Positions 1-9,114 of a stretch of DNA of 64,000 nt are shown here, one piece after another. The stretch comes from Sorangium cellulosum So0157-2 (GTDB lineage: Bacteria > Myxococcota_A > Polyangia > Polyangiales > Polyangiaceae): the NCBI RefSeq assembly GCF_000418325.1, contig NC_021658.1:9562001-9626000 (forward strand), in the 5' to 3' direction. The first letter of the stretch is position 1. Each line of letters starts with the position of its first letter. The notes under the pieces are model-generated. The model saw only the letters and a program-made list of their open reading frames with translations. It did not search any database and was not told the DNA's origin. The position numbers and the translations under genes were made by a program.

Positions 1-1
1 C

Positions 2-1732
2 GGCGAGGTCATCGCGGACCGCTATCGGGTCGAGCGGCTGCTCGGGATCGGCGGGATGGGGGCCGTCGTCGCGGCGCGGCACCTGTCGTTGGGCGAGCTC
101 GTGGCCATCAAGTTCATGCGGGCGGAGCACTGCGGGAACGCGGCGCTGCTGAGGCGGTTCCAGCGCGAGGCGCGCGGGATGTTCCGGCTGAAGACCGAGC
201 ACGTGCCGCGGGTCTACGACCTGGGCGCGATCGCGCCCAGGGCGGGGGTCGCGCTGCCGGTGCCGTACATCGTGATGGAGCACCTCTCGGGCAACGATCT
301 CCGCTCGATCGTGGAGCGCCGCGGGCGGCTGCCGGTGGACGAGGCGGCCGAGTACGTCCGTCAGGCGTGCGTCGCGCTCATGGAGGCGCACGCGCTCGGG
401 ATGGTGCACCGGGATCTGAAGCCCGCGAACCTGTTCCTGACGTACCGGACCGACGGCACGCCGCTCGTCAAGGTGCTCGACTTCGGGGTCGCGAAGTTCA
501 CGTGCGCGAGGCCCGAGGAGGACGGGCTCGAGATGACGACGGCGCGGTCGGTCATGGGCTCGCGCCGTTACATGGCGCCCGAGCAGATGCTCACGCCCAA
601 GGACGTGGACCTGCGCGCCGACCTGTGGGCGCTCGGGGTGGTGCTTTACCAGCTCGTGAGCGGCGCGCTGCCGTTCGGCGCGGAGACGCTGGAGCAGCTC
701 GTGCTCGTCGTGTCGGAGCAGGCGCCCCGGCCGCTGCGGAGCGCGTGCGCCGAGCTGCCCGAGGGGTTCGAGGAGATCGTGATGGGCTGCCTCGAGAAGA
801 ACCGGGCCCGCCGTCCAGCCTCGGCCCGCGAGCTCGCCGCCGCGCTCTCGCCGTTCGCGCTGCGCGGGCCGCCCGACGCGACGCTGCCCACGGCGGTCCA
901 CCGGAGCCAGCCGACGTACACGTGGCTGGACGATGGGCCGCCCACGTCCGCCGTCCGGCCGCCGACGACCGCCATCCGGCCGTCGGAGGCGCCGGGATCC
1001 GGGGTCCGCCGCCCGAGGCGGGCTTGGCTCGCGGCCGGCGCCTTCTCCGCGAGCGCCGCGCTGGCCGCGACCGTCGCGCCGCCCGGGTGGCCGCGCTCGG
1101 CTGAGGTCGCGTGGTCCGACGGCGGCAGCGCGCAGCACCTCGCCGGGATGCCGCAGGGGCTCGCCGGGATGCCGCAGGGGCTCGCCGCAGGGCCCCTGGG
1201 GACCACCGCGGCGGACGGGGCGCTCCTCGCGCCCCGCGCCGCCGGCGACGGCGCGCTGCACGGCGGCGACGGCGCGGCGTGCGGCGCGCCCGAGACCGAC
1301 GTCGGAGCGGTGCTCCCGGACGTGTGCGGCGGGGCCGGCGCCGTCGCGCCGGCGAGAGGCGCGCCGCACGGGCGGGCGGGCGCAGGGAGGCCGCCGCGGG
1401 CGGCCGCGCGCACGGCGCTCGTGGCCGGGGCGTGGGTGGGCCCGGCGCCGCAAGGGCGATCCGAGCGACAGGAGCCGCCGGCGGCTTCCGGGGATGCGCC
1501 CTCGGCAGGGCGCGATGGGACATCGCGGCGGAGTGGATCGACCGAGGCGCCCTCGCCGGCGGCGCGCGCCGTCGGGGCCGCGGGGGCGGCGGGGACGGCG
1601 GCCGCGGAGCCGGCGGCTCCGGTGCCGCCGTCCGGTCCGGGTACCGCGGCCGGCGCGCCGATCCCCGTGGCGGCGCCCGGCCGCGGCGCGGAAGCCCCGC
1701 CGTCGGCAGGCCCGCAGGACAGCCCCTGGTGA
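2..1732 (+). CDS. Ser/Thr protein kinase (5' end outside the window)
   Basis: Hanks-type protein kinase that would phosphorylate Ser/Thr on partner proteins at the inner membrane. The frame is open from base 2, so the first residues lie outside the window. Visible motifs in order: glycine loop GIGGMG, VAIK lysine, HRDLKPAN catalytic loop, DFG, and an APEQ activation-segment end. After about residue 330 comes one hydrophobic segment, likely a membrane helix, and then a long Ala/Pro/Gly-rich tail that contains a 21-bp direct duplication near 1140-1181. The stop codon overlaps a GTG of the next gene (GTGA), so the two genes are probably translationally coupled. The order kinase, TPR-like protein, lipoprotein recurs at 57-62 kb. 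Family certain; substrate unknown. Confidence 0.93.
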   Translation, partial: GEVIADRYRVERLLGIGGMGAVVAARHLSLGELVAIKFMRAEHCGNAALLRRFQREARGMFRLKTEHVPRVYDLGAIAPRAGVALPVPYIVMEHLSGNDLRSIVERRGRLPVDEAAEYVRQACVALMEAHALGMVHRDLKPANLFLTYRTDGTPLVKVLDFGVAKFTCARPEEDGLEMTTARSVMGSRRYMAPEQMLTPKDVDLRADLWALGVVLYQLVSGALPFGAETLEQLVLVVSEQAPRPLRSACAELPEGFEEIVMGCLEKNRARRPASARELAAALSPFALRGPPDATLPTAVHRSQPTYTWLDDGPPTSAVRPPTTAIRPSEAPGSGVRRPRRAWLAAGAFSASAALAATVAPPGWPRSAEVAWSDGGSAQHLAGMPQGLAGMPQGLAAGPLGTTAADGALLAPRAAGDGALHGGDGAACGAPETDVGAVLPDVCGGAGAVAPARGAPHGRAGAGRPPRAAARTALVAGAWVGPAPQGRSERQEPPAASGDAPSAGRDGTSRRSGSTEAPSPAARAVGAAGAAGTAAAEPAAPVPPSGPGTAAGAPIPVAAPGRGAEAPPSAGPQDSPW

Positions 1733-1737
1733 TCGCC

Positions 1738-3123
1738 ATGTGCCGAGGAGCTCTCCGGAAGGTCAGCTGCTCGCGTCCGCGCGAGCTCGCCTGTGCCCTC
1801 GCGGCGCTGTCGTTGCTCCTCTCGCCGGCGAGCGGCACGGCCGCCGCGCCCGGCTTGGGGCATCCCAACCCGGGTCAGCCCAACCCGGGTTCATCCGGCT
1901 TGGGGCATCCCAACCCGGGTCAGCCCAACCCGGGTTCATCCGGCTTGGGGCATCCCAACCCGGGTCAGCCCAACCCGGGTTCATCCGGCTTGGGGCATCC
2001 CAACCCGGGTCAGCCCAACCCGGGTTCATCCGGCTTGGGGCATCCCAACCCGGGTCAGCCCAACCCGGGTTCATCCGGCTTGGGGCATCCCAACCCGGGT
2101 CAGCCCAACCCGGGTTCATCCGGCTTGGGGCATCCCAACCCGGGTCAGCCCAACCCGGGTCAGCTCGGGGCGCACAAGGAGCAGGTGCTCGCGCTGTATC
2201 AGGCAGCGAGGCAGCTGCTCGACGCCGGGCGCGTCGCGGAGGCCTGCGCCGTGCTCGAGCAGGGCAGGACCCTCGATCCGACGGCGATCAACCTCCTCCT
2301 GAGGCTCGGCGAGTGCCTCGCGCGCGCGGGCAGGACCGCGGGCGCCTGGAACGTCTTCAGCGAGGCCGCGGCCGTCGCGAGGAGCGCGGGCGACCCCCGC
2401 GCCGCGCGCGCGGCCGCGATCGCGGCCGCGCTCGAGCCGCGGCTCTCGCGCATCACCATCGACGTGCCCGCGGCCACCGCCGCGCCGGGCCTGGAGATCC
2501 GGCGCGACGGCGTGCTGATCCCGCCCGCGCAGTGGGGACAGGCGCTCCCGGTCGATCCTGGAACGCACACGGTCGAGGCGCGCGCGCCCGGCAGGAGGCG
2601 CTGGTCCACCGTGCGCGCCGTCCCGCCCGACGGCGCGCGCGAGCTCGTCCACGTGCCCACCCTGGAGCAGGAGCCGCCCCCGCACGCGCCCTCCGCGGCG
2701 CTGCCCGGCCCCCGCGGGCAGGCGCCTCGCCTCCTGGCGAGCGCCGGCCGCAGCGACGGCGACGGCGGCGGGCGCGCGCAGCGGGTGATCGCGCTCGCGA
2801 GCGGCGGCGCCGGCCTCGTGGGGCTCGGCCTCGGCGCCGCGTTCGGCCTGGAGGCCATCGCCCGCCGGGACGCCTCGAACCGGGGCCACTGCGACGCGCG
2901 GAGCCGCTGCGACGCCGCCGGGGTCGCGCTGCGCGAGGACGCCCAGGCGGCCGGCACCGCCTCGACGATCGCCTTCTCGGCCGGCACCGCCGCGCTGCTC
3001 GCGGCCGGCCTGCTCTTCTGGACCGCCCCGCCGAAGGCCGCCGCCCCGCCCGCGCGCCGCGCCGCGGCGGCGGCCACGGCCGGCCCCGGGGCGTTCTCGC
3101 TCGTCGTGGGGGGGAGCTACTGA
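1738..3123 (+). CDS. TPR-like membrane protein with GLGHPNPGQPNPGSS repeats
   Basis: Protein of about 461 residues, function unknown. It has an N-terminal signal or anchor (Ala/Leu-rich, about residues 18-36), seven copies of a 15-residue Pro/Gly/Asn repeat, a helical part that looks TPR-like (ALYQAARQLLDAGR, then LGECLARAGR), a PEGA-like beta region, and two hydrophobic segments near the C-terminus. The second half resembles the protein at 58660-59658, which lacks the repeats. Start: GTG at 1729 overlaps the kinase stop; ATG at 1738 is the alternative used here. It probably works with the adjacent kinase, by position only. Confidence 0.85.
   Translation: MCRGALRKVSCSRPRELACALAALSLLLSPASGTAAAPGLGHPNPGQPNPGSSGLGHPNPGQPNPGSSGLGHPNPGQPNPGSSGLGHPNPGQPNPGSSGLGHPNPGQPNPGSSGLGHPNPGQPNPGSSGLGHPNPGQPNPGQLGAHKEQVLALYQAARQLLDAGRVAEACAVLEQGRTLDPTAINLLLRLGECLARAGRTAGAWNVFSEAAAVARSAGDPRAARAAAIAAALEPRLSRITIDVPAATAAPGLEIRRDGVLIPPAQWGQALPVDPGTHTVEARAPGRRRWSTVRAVPPDGARELVHVPTLEQEPPPHAPSAALPGPRGQAPRLLASAGRSDGDGGGRAQRVIALASGGAGLVGLGLGAAFGLEAIARRDASNRGHCDARSRCDAAGVALREDAQAAGTASTIAFSAGTAALLAAGLLFWTAPPKAAAPPARRAAAAATAGPGAFSLVVGGSY
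1852..2163 (+). repeat. seven 45-bp in-frame tandem repeats
   Basis: Six full copies and a seventh nearly full copy of a 45-bp unit encoding GLGHPNPGQPNPGSS. The copies look identical at the DNA level, so the array is recent or kept uniform. There are no spacers, so it is not CRISPR. Confidence 0.97.
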
Positions 3124-3124
3124 C

Positions 3125-4936
3125 ATGCGCGCGCGCGGCTCGATCCCGATCGTCGGACGGCTCTCGCGCGGGGCGCTCGCGGCCCTCGTGGCGCACGGCT
3201 GCGCCGGCTGCAACGCGCTGCTCGAGCTCGAGGACGGCATCCTCGTGGAGGAGCGCTGCGAGCCGCTCTCGGCCGTCGCCTGCTACACCGGGCCGCCGGC
3301 GACCGAGGGGGTCGGCGCCTGCCGGACCGGCCTCCGGCGGTGCAACGCCGCCGGCGACGGCTACGGCCCCTGCGAGGGCGAGGTGACGCCCGCGCCGGAG
3401 CGCTGCGGCAACGCGGCCGACGACGACTGCGACGGCGCGGCCGACGAGGCGGACGGCGGCGCAGGCGGCCCCGCGGCCGGCGGCGTCTGCGCCTGCGACC
3501 CGGGCGCGGTCGAGGCGTGCCCCTACGGCGGCCCGCCGGGGACCCTCGGCGTCGGCGCGTGCAGCGCCGGCCAGCGGACGTGCGGGGGCGACGGCCGGTG
3601 GGGCGCGTGCACCGGCGAGATCACGCCGCGGGCCGAGGACTGCGCCACCCCGGCCGACGAGGACTGCAGCGGCGGAGGCGACTGCGGCGCGGTGATCTCC
3701 GGCGGGGTCCTCGGCGCGCTCCTCGGCGGCTCCGGCCACCAGTGGGCGCGCGCGCTCGCGGCGGGTCGGGACTTCGCGATCCTGGGCGGCGAGTTCGAGC
3801 GCTCCCTCGATCTCGGCGCGGGCCCGATCGCGACCACCGCCGATCGGGACGTCTTCGTGGCGCGGATCGAGGCGGACGGCGCGGTCGCCTGGGTGCGGCG
3901 GCTCGTCGACGAGGGGCACGGCGCGCTGCGCTCGCTCGCGGTGGACGCCGAGGGCGACATCGCGGTCGCGGGCGAGCTCGCGGGGGTGATGGGCGCCGCA
4001 GACCTCACCGCGCCCGAGGCGCAAGGGTTCGTGGTCAAGCTGGACGCCTGGGGCGAGCCGCGCTGGGGCACGTTGGTCCCGGGCAAGCCGCAGGACGTCG
4101 CGGTCTGGGCGGCGGGCGACGTCGTGGTCGCGTCGGCGCTCCTCGGGCACGGCGGGAGCGACGTCGCGGTGGCCCGGTACGACCCCGAGGGTGAGCCGCT
4201 CTGGGAGCGGGTCTTCGACGGGCCGGGGACGCAGGAGCCGACGGGCGTCGCCGTGGACGCGTACGGGGACGTGCTCCTGACGGGGACCTTCGAGGGCGAC
4301 CTCCACTTCGGCGAGGGGGCGCCCCACCTCTCGTCCGCGGGGATGAGCGACCTCTTCCTGGCCACGCTCGACGAGGGCGGCGAGCACGTCGCGTCGCGGT
4401 CCTTCGGCGACGGCCGCCGCCAGCGCGGGGGCGACATCGCGATCGGGCCGGGCGGCGAGATCGCGCTGAGCGGGACGTTCGAGGGGCTCCTCGGCCTCGG
4501 CGGCGGCAGCGCGCTGTTCTCGGAGGGGTTCTCGGCGTTCGTTGTCGAGCTCGGGGCCGCGCGGGAGCACCGCTTCAGCCGGGCCTACGCGGCGGAGCAG
4601 CCGCCGCACCTCGCGCTCGAGGCGGACGGCGGGCTCGTCCTCGCCGGCACCGTCGAGGGGCCGACCGATCTCGGCGGCGGGCCGCTCGAGGGCGCCGGCC
4701 GCGGCAGCGACATCGTCGTGGCGCGGCTCGACGCCGAGGGGCGCCACGTGTGGAGCAAGCGGTTCGGCCCCGGCGCCGGGGAGAGCGGCGGGAGCCGGTC
4801 CGCCGCGGGCGTCGCGGCGCTCGTGGACCGCGGCCACGTCCTGCTCGCGGGGACCGTGGAGGGGAGCGTGGACCTCGACGGCGTCGCGGCGCAGGCGCGC
4901 GCGGCCGACATCCTGCTGGTCCGGCTCTCGCCGTAA
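3125..4936 (+). CDS. MopE-like / propeller repeat lipoprotein
   Basis: Exported lipoprotein of 603 residues. The signal peptide ends in a Cys-rich lipobox region (HGCAGCNALL). Residues about 45-190 carry two Cys- and Asp-rich modules with the myxobacterial metal-binding pattern (CGNAADDDCDGAADE; CATPADEDCSGGGDC). The rest is a beta-propeller of the delta-60/SBBP type, with repeated units such as DIAVAGELAG and DVLLTGTFEGD. It starts one base after the stop of the upstream gene, so it belongs to the same operon. It resembles the proteins at 59787 and 62298. It is likely a surface or periplasmic structural or binding protein; no enzyme motif is visible. Confidence 0.85.
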   Translation: MRARGSIPIVGRLSRGALAALVAHGCAGCNALLELEDGILVEERCEPLSAVACYTGPPATEGVGACRTGLRRCNAAGDGYGPCEGEVTPAPERCGNAADDDCDGAADEADGGAGGPAAGGVCACDPGAVEACPYGGPPGTLGVGACSAGQRTCGGDGRWGACTGEITPRAEDCATPADEDCSGGGDCGAVISGGVLGALLGGSGHQWARALAAGRDFAILGGEFERSLDLGAGPIATTADRDVFVARIEADGAVAWVRRLVDEGHGALRSLAVDAEGDIAVAGELAGVMGAADLTAPEAQGFVVKLDAWGEPRWGTLVPGKPQDVAVWAAGDVVVASALLGHGGSDVAVARYDPEGEPLWERVFDGPGTQEPTGVAVDAYGDVLLTGTFEGDLHFGEGAPHLSSAGMSDLFLATLDEGGEHVASRSFGDGRRQRGGDIAIGPGGEIALSGTFEGLLGLGGGSALFSEGFSAFVVELGAAREHRFSRAYAAEQPPHLALEADGGLVLAGTVEGPTDLGGGPLEGAGRGSDIVVARLDAEGRHVWSKRFGPGAGESGGSRSAAGVAALVDRGHVLLAGTVEGSVDLDGVAAQARAADILLVRLSP

Positions 4937-5031
4937 GTCCCCGGCGGCTGGCTCGACCGCGCGCGGCCACTCAGGCTCGACCGCGCGCCGACACGGCACC
5001 AGGCCCAGCCGGCTGGCACGACCGCGCCGAC

Positions 5032-5071
5032 AAAAACAGGAAAGGCGACCCGCGGGAGGTCGCCTGTCCTG
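5032..5071 (-). terminator. Rho-independent terminator
   Basis: On the minus strand a stem of about 14 bp with one mismatch (core AGGCGACC/GGTCGCCT, loop of 7) is followed by TTTTTG. It lies about 65 bp after the stop of the minus-strand lipoprotein gene and fits as its terminator. Confidence 0.8.
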
Positions 5072-5135
5072 CCTGGCCGGCGCCGGTCGCCCCAGGAGCT
5101 CTGGCGCGCGGCGCTGGCTCAGCGTTCGCGAGGTC

Positions 5136-5648
5136 TCACTGGCAGGAGACCAGGCACTCCAGGAACGGGTTGCAGTCCTCATCCCCCTCGCAGTCCGCCG
5201 TGGCGGCCTCGAAGCAGGGAGCGTCCGCAGCGAGGCCGTTCAGGCACTCCACGCAGTCGGGGTTCGTGACGTCCGTCATGCCACCTTCGTCGGAGCAGGA
5301 GTCGGTCGTGGCATCGGTCGTGTCGCACACGTCGGCGCACGGCGACTCCGCCGCACAGCCACACTGCGCGAACCCGTAAGCCATGAGGAGCGCGCTCTCG
5401 TCCGGGAGCTCCGTATCGCAGCAGGTCTGACAGTCGTCCTCGGCCTCCTCGGCGCACACACCGGCGCCGCCCTCGCCGCCCGTGCCGCCTTCTCCGCCGG
5501 TCCCCGAGGTGGTGGTCGTCGTGGTGGTCCCCGCGCCGCCCTCGCCGCCCGTGCCGCCCTCGCCGCCGTCGCCGCTGCCGTCGGTGACCGTACAGGCCGC
5601 CATCGCACACACGCTGACCAAGATCGCCGCAAAGTTGAGAGATTTCAT
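5136..5648 (-). CDS. Cys-rich lipoprotein with Gly/Thr linker
   Basis: Exported lipoprotein of 170 residues. The chosen ATG (5648) begins MKSLNFAAIL and has GGAGG about 8 bases upstream; an in-frame ATG six codons earlier lacks this. The signal peptide ends at a lipobox (MAACTV). A Gly/Glu/Thr-rich linker follows, with GGEGGTGGEGG units and a run of Thr, and then a C-terminal domain with about 17 Cys in paired spacings (CQTCC, CGC, CVEC, CLVSC). Probably a disulfide-bonded surface domain of a type common in myxobacteria. Function unknown. Confidence 0.85.
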   Translation of the reverse strand: MKSLNFAAILVSVCAMAACTVTDGSGDGGEGGTGGEGGAGTTTTTTTSGTGGEGGTGGEGGAGVCAEEAEDDCQTCCDTELPDESALLMAYGFAQCGCAAESPCADVCDTTDATTDSCSDEGGMTDVTNPDCVECLNGLAADAPCFEAATADCEGDEDCNPFLECLVSCQ

Positions 5649-6265
5649 CCCTGAATCCTCCGACAAGAAGAGTTGCGCTGCTCATGTGGAAGGACGCGTC
5701 GGGCGACGCCGCCCGGCAGCCCTTCCTGTGCACTTCAGCGCCGCCGTTGGCGCCGGGTTCTGTTCCTACACCAGAAATTTACGCGATGGTATCCGCTGCG
5801 TGCTCACAGCTGCGCCCAGGGGGCGCCTCCCGGCGGTCGTTCGGAGGGCGTGCGCCTCCGCGAAACGCGCCCGCCATGGTGTGTGCGCGATCGGCCATCA
5901 GCGAATTTGTGAAGCAGGAGCAGACCCTACCACGGAAGCGACGCGAGGGATCGAGCGCGCTGCGCAGATAACCTGCTCTCCGGGACCGCGGCGAGGTGCA
6001 CCACGAGCGGAGGCGTGCTCAGCGGCTCACGCGAAGACATGGAGGCGGTAGAGCTCGCCCGTGTGATATCGCCCTACAGGCGAGCGGGCGAGCGAGTCAG
6101 CCCCGTTTATGTAAGCGGTGCGGCTTCCGGACGACCGCGCCGCGCAGCCGGGCTGAGCCGCGAGCTGCAGTGCGCCGGCGCGACGCCTCGGCAGCGTGCT
6201 TTGCGCTCCGACGAAGCGCTTTGAGCTCCCACGAAGCAGGGAGCTCGCGGGCTCCTCGCGGGGCG
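5649..6265. other. gene-free spacer with two hairpins
   Basis: No convincing gene. Next to the stop of the 6266 gene are two hairpins: 6223-6246 (8-bp stem GAGCTCCC/GGGAGCTC, loop of 8) and 6204-6219 (GCGCT/AGCGC). There is no clear U-tract, so a Rho-independent terminator is possible but unproven. Confidence 0.5.
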
Positions 6266-7039
6266 CTACGAGCCGCCCGCCGCGCGCCGCATGGCGCAGT
6301 CGAGATCGCCCTTGCAGGGATCGCTCGCCGCGCGCGCGCCGCCCTGGCTCGGCGGAGCGGCTCCGCCGGCCGGTCCGCTGCTCTCGGCGCGCCTCGCCGC
6401 CGCCTTGCCCGCGCCTCCCGGGGCAGCGGGCCGGGCCTTCGCGCCGCGCGCGGTGCGCTCGTTCGCCTTGTCGCCGCGCTTCGGCGAGGTCGCCGCCGCG
6501 CTCTCGGCCCGGGCCTTCGCCTCCACCTTCGGCAGGCGCGAGAGCGCCGCGCTCGCCGCGGAGCGCACCCCGGGCTGCGCGGCCGCGCGGAGCGCCTCGC
6601 GCGGGGCGCCGAGCCACACCGCGCTCGCCACGACCGCGGCGCCCGCGAGGCCCATGACCCCATACCGCACGCCCGCCGCCCGCCGCGCGAGCGGCGGACG
6701 CAGATCGATGGGGACCTCGGAGGGCACGGGCGTGAGATCGGGTGACCTGAACGCCGGCAGCTCCGGCGCGCCGAACGGGAAGAGATCCAGATAGCTGCTG
6801 CGCTGCTGCTCATCGCCGGCGGCCAGCCCCTGGATATCCACCATCCCGGAGCCCTTCGGCCCCTGATCGGCCCGCGCGCCCGCTGGCTTCGCGGCGGCGG
6901 CCTCCACCGCGAGCAGCGCGCTCAGGGAGATCACCACCGAGTTCTCGTCCCGCGGCCCCGCCGCACCGCCGTCCGGCGCAGCGCCGCCGCTCGAGGATCG
7001 CTTATCCGCATCATCGGACATGGATTTCGTGCTTCCCAT
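6266..7039 (-). CDS. single-pass membrane protein, unknown function
   Basis: About 257 residues. The N-terminal cytoplasmic part contains RDENSVVISLSALL, a motif I associate with a recurring myxobacterial membrane-protein family (recollection, not searched). One hydrophobic helix lies near residues 140-160 (GVMGLAGAAVVASAVWLG), then a basic Ala/Lys/Arg-rich part ending with CKGDLDC. The start could be ATG 7039 (MGSTKS) or ATG 7021 (MSDDADK); neither has a decisive ribosome site. Function not recognised. Confidence 0.7.
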   Translation of the reverse strand: MGSTKSMSDDADKRSSSGGAAPDGGAAGPRDENSVVISLSALLAVEAAAAKPAGARADQGPKGSGMVDIQGLAAGDEQQRSSYLDLFPFGAPELPAFRSPDLTPVPSEVPIDLRPPLARRAAGVRYGVMGLAGAAVVASAVWLGAPREALRAAAQPGVRSAASAALSRLPKVEAKARAESAAATSPKRGDKANERTARGAKARPAAPGGAGKAAARRAESSGPAGGAAPPSQGGARAASDPCKGDLDCAMRRAAGGS

Positions 7040-7702
7040 ACGCTCCACCCCGCCTGCCCTCCGTGTCGCCCGAGCACAGGGCGCAGACAGCATCCACCAA
7101 TTTACGTGGACTCCTCCGCTCTTGATACAAGTTTTTCGCTGCACTGGAGAGCGCACCTCCTCGCAACAGCGCCGGAGCGCTCAGCGCTCGTGCGCGCCGA
7201 GGACAGAGCGCCCCACACCGGTTCGGCGCCAGCGACACCGGCGCGGCGGGTCGGACGCCGGCCCTGCGCTCCGTCTGCCCCGCCGCGCGGTCCGCCCCGC
7301 CGCGCGGGCGCCTGGGGCGGCCCCACGTGCGCGCGCCGCCCCGCGTGTCCGCGGCGTTCCGCCCGCGCATCGCCGCGGCGCTGTCGAGACTCGCTTTGTG
7401 ATCGGGGACCCCGATTGACGCTGCGGAAAGCGCACCTCGTCCCCCGGCCGGTCGACATTTCATCTCGACGAAACCTCGAGGAAACATGGCGCTCGGCATA
7501 AGACATCTCACCACGACGTCGTGTCGCTGGCCCCTGTCCGAGGGCCGAGCCTCGCTGTGCGGGGCGGTCCTTCGGTGTCCGGCCGGGAGTCTCCAGTTGC
7601 CGACTCCCGAGCTTCCCAACGGCTCTTGTGCAGTCGGTTCGCCGCGCCGCGTCGATGCAGGGCATCGAACGCGCACCGGCACCCAAGGAGGATGCGTTGA
7701 AT
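7040..7702. other. spacer upstream of urtA
   Basis: About 660 bp between divergent genes. No gene is supported. It must carry the promoters of both the 6266 gene and the urt operon. I could not identify a convincing sigma-54 (GG-N10-GC) or NtrC site by eye. Confidence 0.4.
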
Positions 7703-9007
7703 ATGTTCACGTCTGGGCTAAGCGTCGAGGAGCGGCCGGCGGCGGGCTCCTTTCGGCGGCGGTCGCTCTGCGTCGCGGCGGCGGCCCTCGCGGGCGCGGC
7801 CTTGCTCTCCGCCTGCGGCAACGAGGGCAAGGAGGCGCCGGCGCCGGGGGCTTCGCCCGGGGCGGCGCCCGCCTCGGACAGCGCCACCATCAAGGTCGGC
7901 GTGCTCCACTCGCTGAGCGGCACCATGTCGATCAGCGAGGTGGCCGTCAAGGACGCGACGATCCTCGCGATCGAGGAGATCAACAAGGCGGGCGGCGTGC
8001 TCGGCAAGCAGCTCACGCCGGTGATCGAGGACGGCGCCAGCGACTGGCCCACGTTCAACGAGAAGGCCCGGAAGCTCGTCCAGCAGGACGGCGTCGCGGT
8101 CGTGTTCGGCGGCTGGACCAGCGCGAGCCGCAAGGCGATGCTGCCCTCGTTCGAGGAGCTGAACGGCCTGCTCTTCTACCCGGTCCAGTACGAGGGCCTG
8201 GAGCAGTCGCCCAACATCTTCTACACCGGCGCCGAGCCGAGCCAGCAGATCGTCCCCGCGGTCGACTACCTGCTCGAGAAGGGCAAGAAGCGCATCTACC
8301 TGCTCGGCTCGGACTACGTCTTTCCGCGCACGGCGAACAAGATCATCAAGGCCCAGCTCGCGGCGAAGGGCGGCGAGCTCGCCGGCGAGGAGTACCTGCC
8401 GCTCGGCGGGACGGAGGTCAGCACGATCATCAGCAAGATCGGCGCGGCCAAGCCGGACGCGATCTTCAACACGCTGAACGGCGACAGCAACGTGGCGTTC
8501 TTCAAGCAGTTCAAGGACGCCGGCTACACCGCCGACAAGGTGCCGGTCCTCTCGGTGAGCGTCGCCGAGGAGGAGGTGCGCGGCATCGGCGCCGACAACA
8601 TCGCCGGACACCTCGTCTCGTGGAACTACTACCAGACCACGGACACGCCGGAGAACAAGAAGTTCGTCGAGGCGTACAAGGCCAAGTACGGCGCCGCGCG
8701 CGTCACGGACGACCCGATCGAGGCGGGCTACTTCGGGGTCTACCTCTGGAAGATGGCCGTCGAGAAGGCGAAGTCGACCGAGGTCGCCAAGGTGAAGGAG
8801 GCGGTGAACGCCGGAGGCATCGAGTACGCCGCGCCCGAGGGGCTGGTCCGCCTCGACGGGAAGAACCAGCACACGTGGAAGACGGTGCGCATCGGCAAGG
8901 TCCGGCAGGACGGCCTCATCGACGAGGTCTGGAGCACGGGCAAGCCGATCCAGCCGGATCCGTACCTCACCGCATACCCCTGGGCGAAGGAGCTCGCCGC
9001 GAAGTAG
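7703..9007 (+). CDS. urtA: urea ABC transporter substrate-binding protein
   Basis: Periplasmic binding protein that captures urea for the UrtBCDE importer. Export signal with twin arginines (RRRSLCVAAAALAG) and lipobox LLSACG, so likely a lipoprotein. The mature part has the family core: KVGVLHSLSGTMS, KDATILAIEEINKAGG, VVFGGWTSASRKAMLP and YPVQYEGLEQSPNIFYTGA, the last close to other UrtA proteins. AAGGAGG lies at 7685-7691, upstream of ATG 7703; TTG 7697 is an alternative start. First gene of an operon of five co-directional urt genes. Such operons are usually nitrogen-controlled; I cannot see the site. No urease genes are in the window. Confidence 0.95.
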   Translation: MFTSGLSVEERPAAGSFRRRSLCVAAAALAGAALLSACGNEGKEAPAPGASPGAAPASDSATIKVGVLHSLSGTMSISEVAVKDATILAIEEINKAGGVLGKQLTPVIEDGASDWPTFNEKARKLVQQDGVAVVFGGWTSASRKAMLPSFEELNGLLFYPVQYEGLEQSPNIFYTGAEPSQQIVPAVDYLLEKGKKRIYLLGSDYVFPRTANKIIKAQLAAKGGELAGEEYLPLGGTEVSTIISKIGAAKPDAIFNTLNGDSNVAFFKQFKDAGYTADKVPVLSVSVAEEEVRGIGADNIAGHLVSWNYYQTTDTPENKKFVEAYKAKYGAARVTDDPIEAGYFGVYLWKMAVEKAKSTEVAKVKEAVNAGGIEYAAPEGLVRLDGKNQHTWKTVRIGKVRQDGLIDEVWSTGKPIQPDPYLTAYPWAKELAAK

Positions 9008-9114
9008 CGCGGCCGGCCGCGCGGAGCGCGCAGGGGGGATCGCCGTGGTCCCCGCTGTGCCTCCGCGGCTCGAACCTCTCTTGCGCGGCGTCTCAACCTC
9101 TTCGGTGCTCTAGC

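Noticed and set aside
591..1868. Long minus-strand ORFs opposite the first kinase
   Set aside because: Arg/Pro/Ala-rich composition typical of antisense shadows in GC-rich DNA; the kinase motifs are on the other strand.
1852..2163. Possible CRISPR array
   Set aside because: Units are contiguous without spacers and code for a peptide repeat in frame.
2453..5182. 909-codon minus-strand ORF
   Set aside because: Opposes two well-supported + strand genes and has no domain or start signal.
7040..7702. Sigma-54/NtrC promoter for urtA
   Set aside because: No acceptable GG-N10-GC element at a fitting position was found by eye.
9040..9114. tRNA-like CTCGAACC motif before urtB
   Set aside because: No acceptor, D or anticodon stems can be formed around it.
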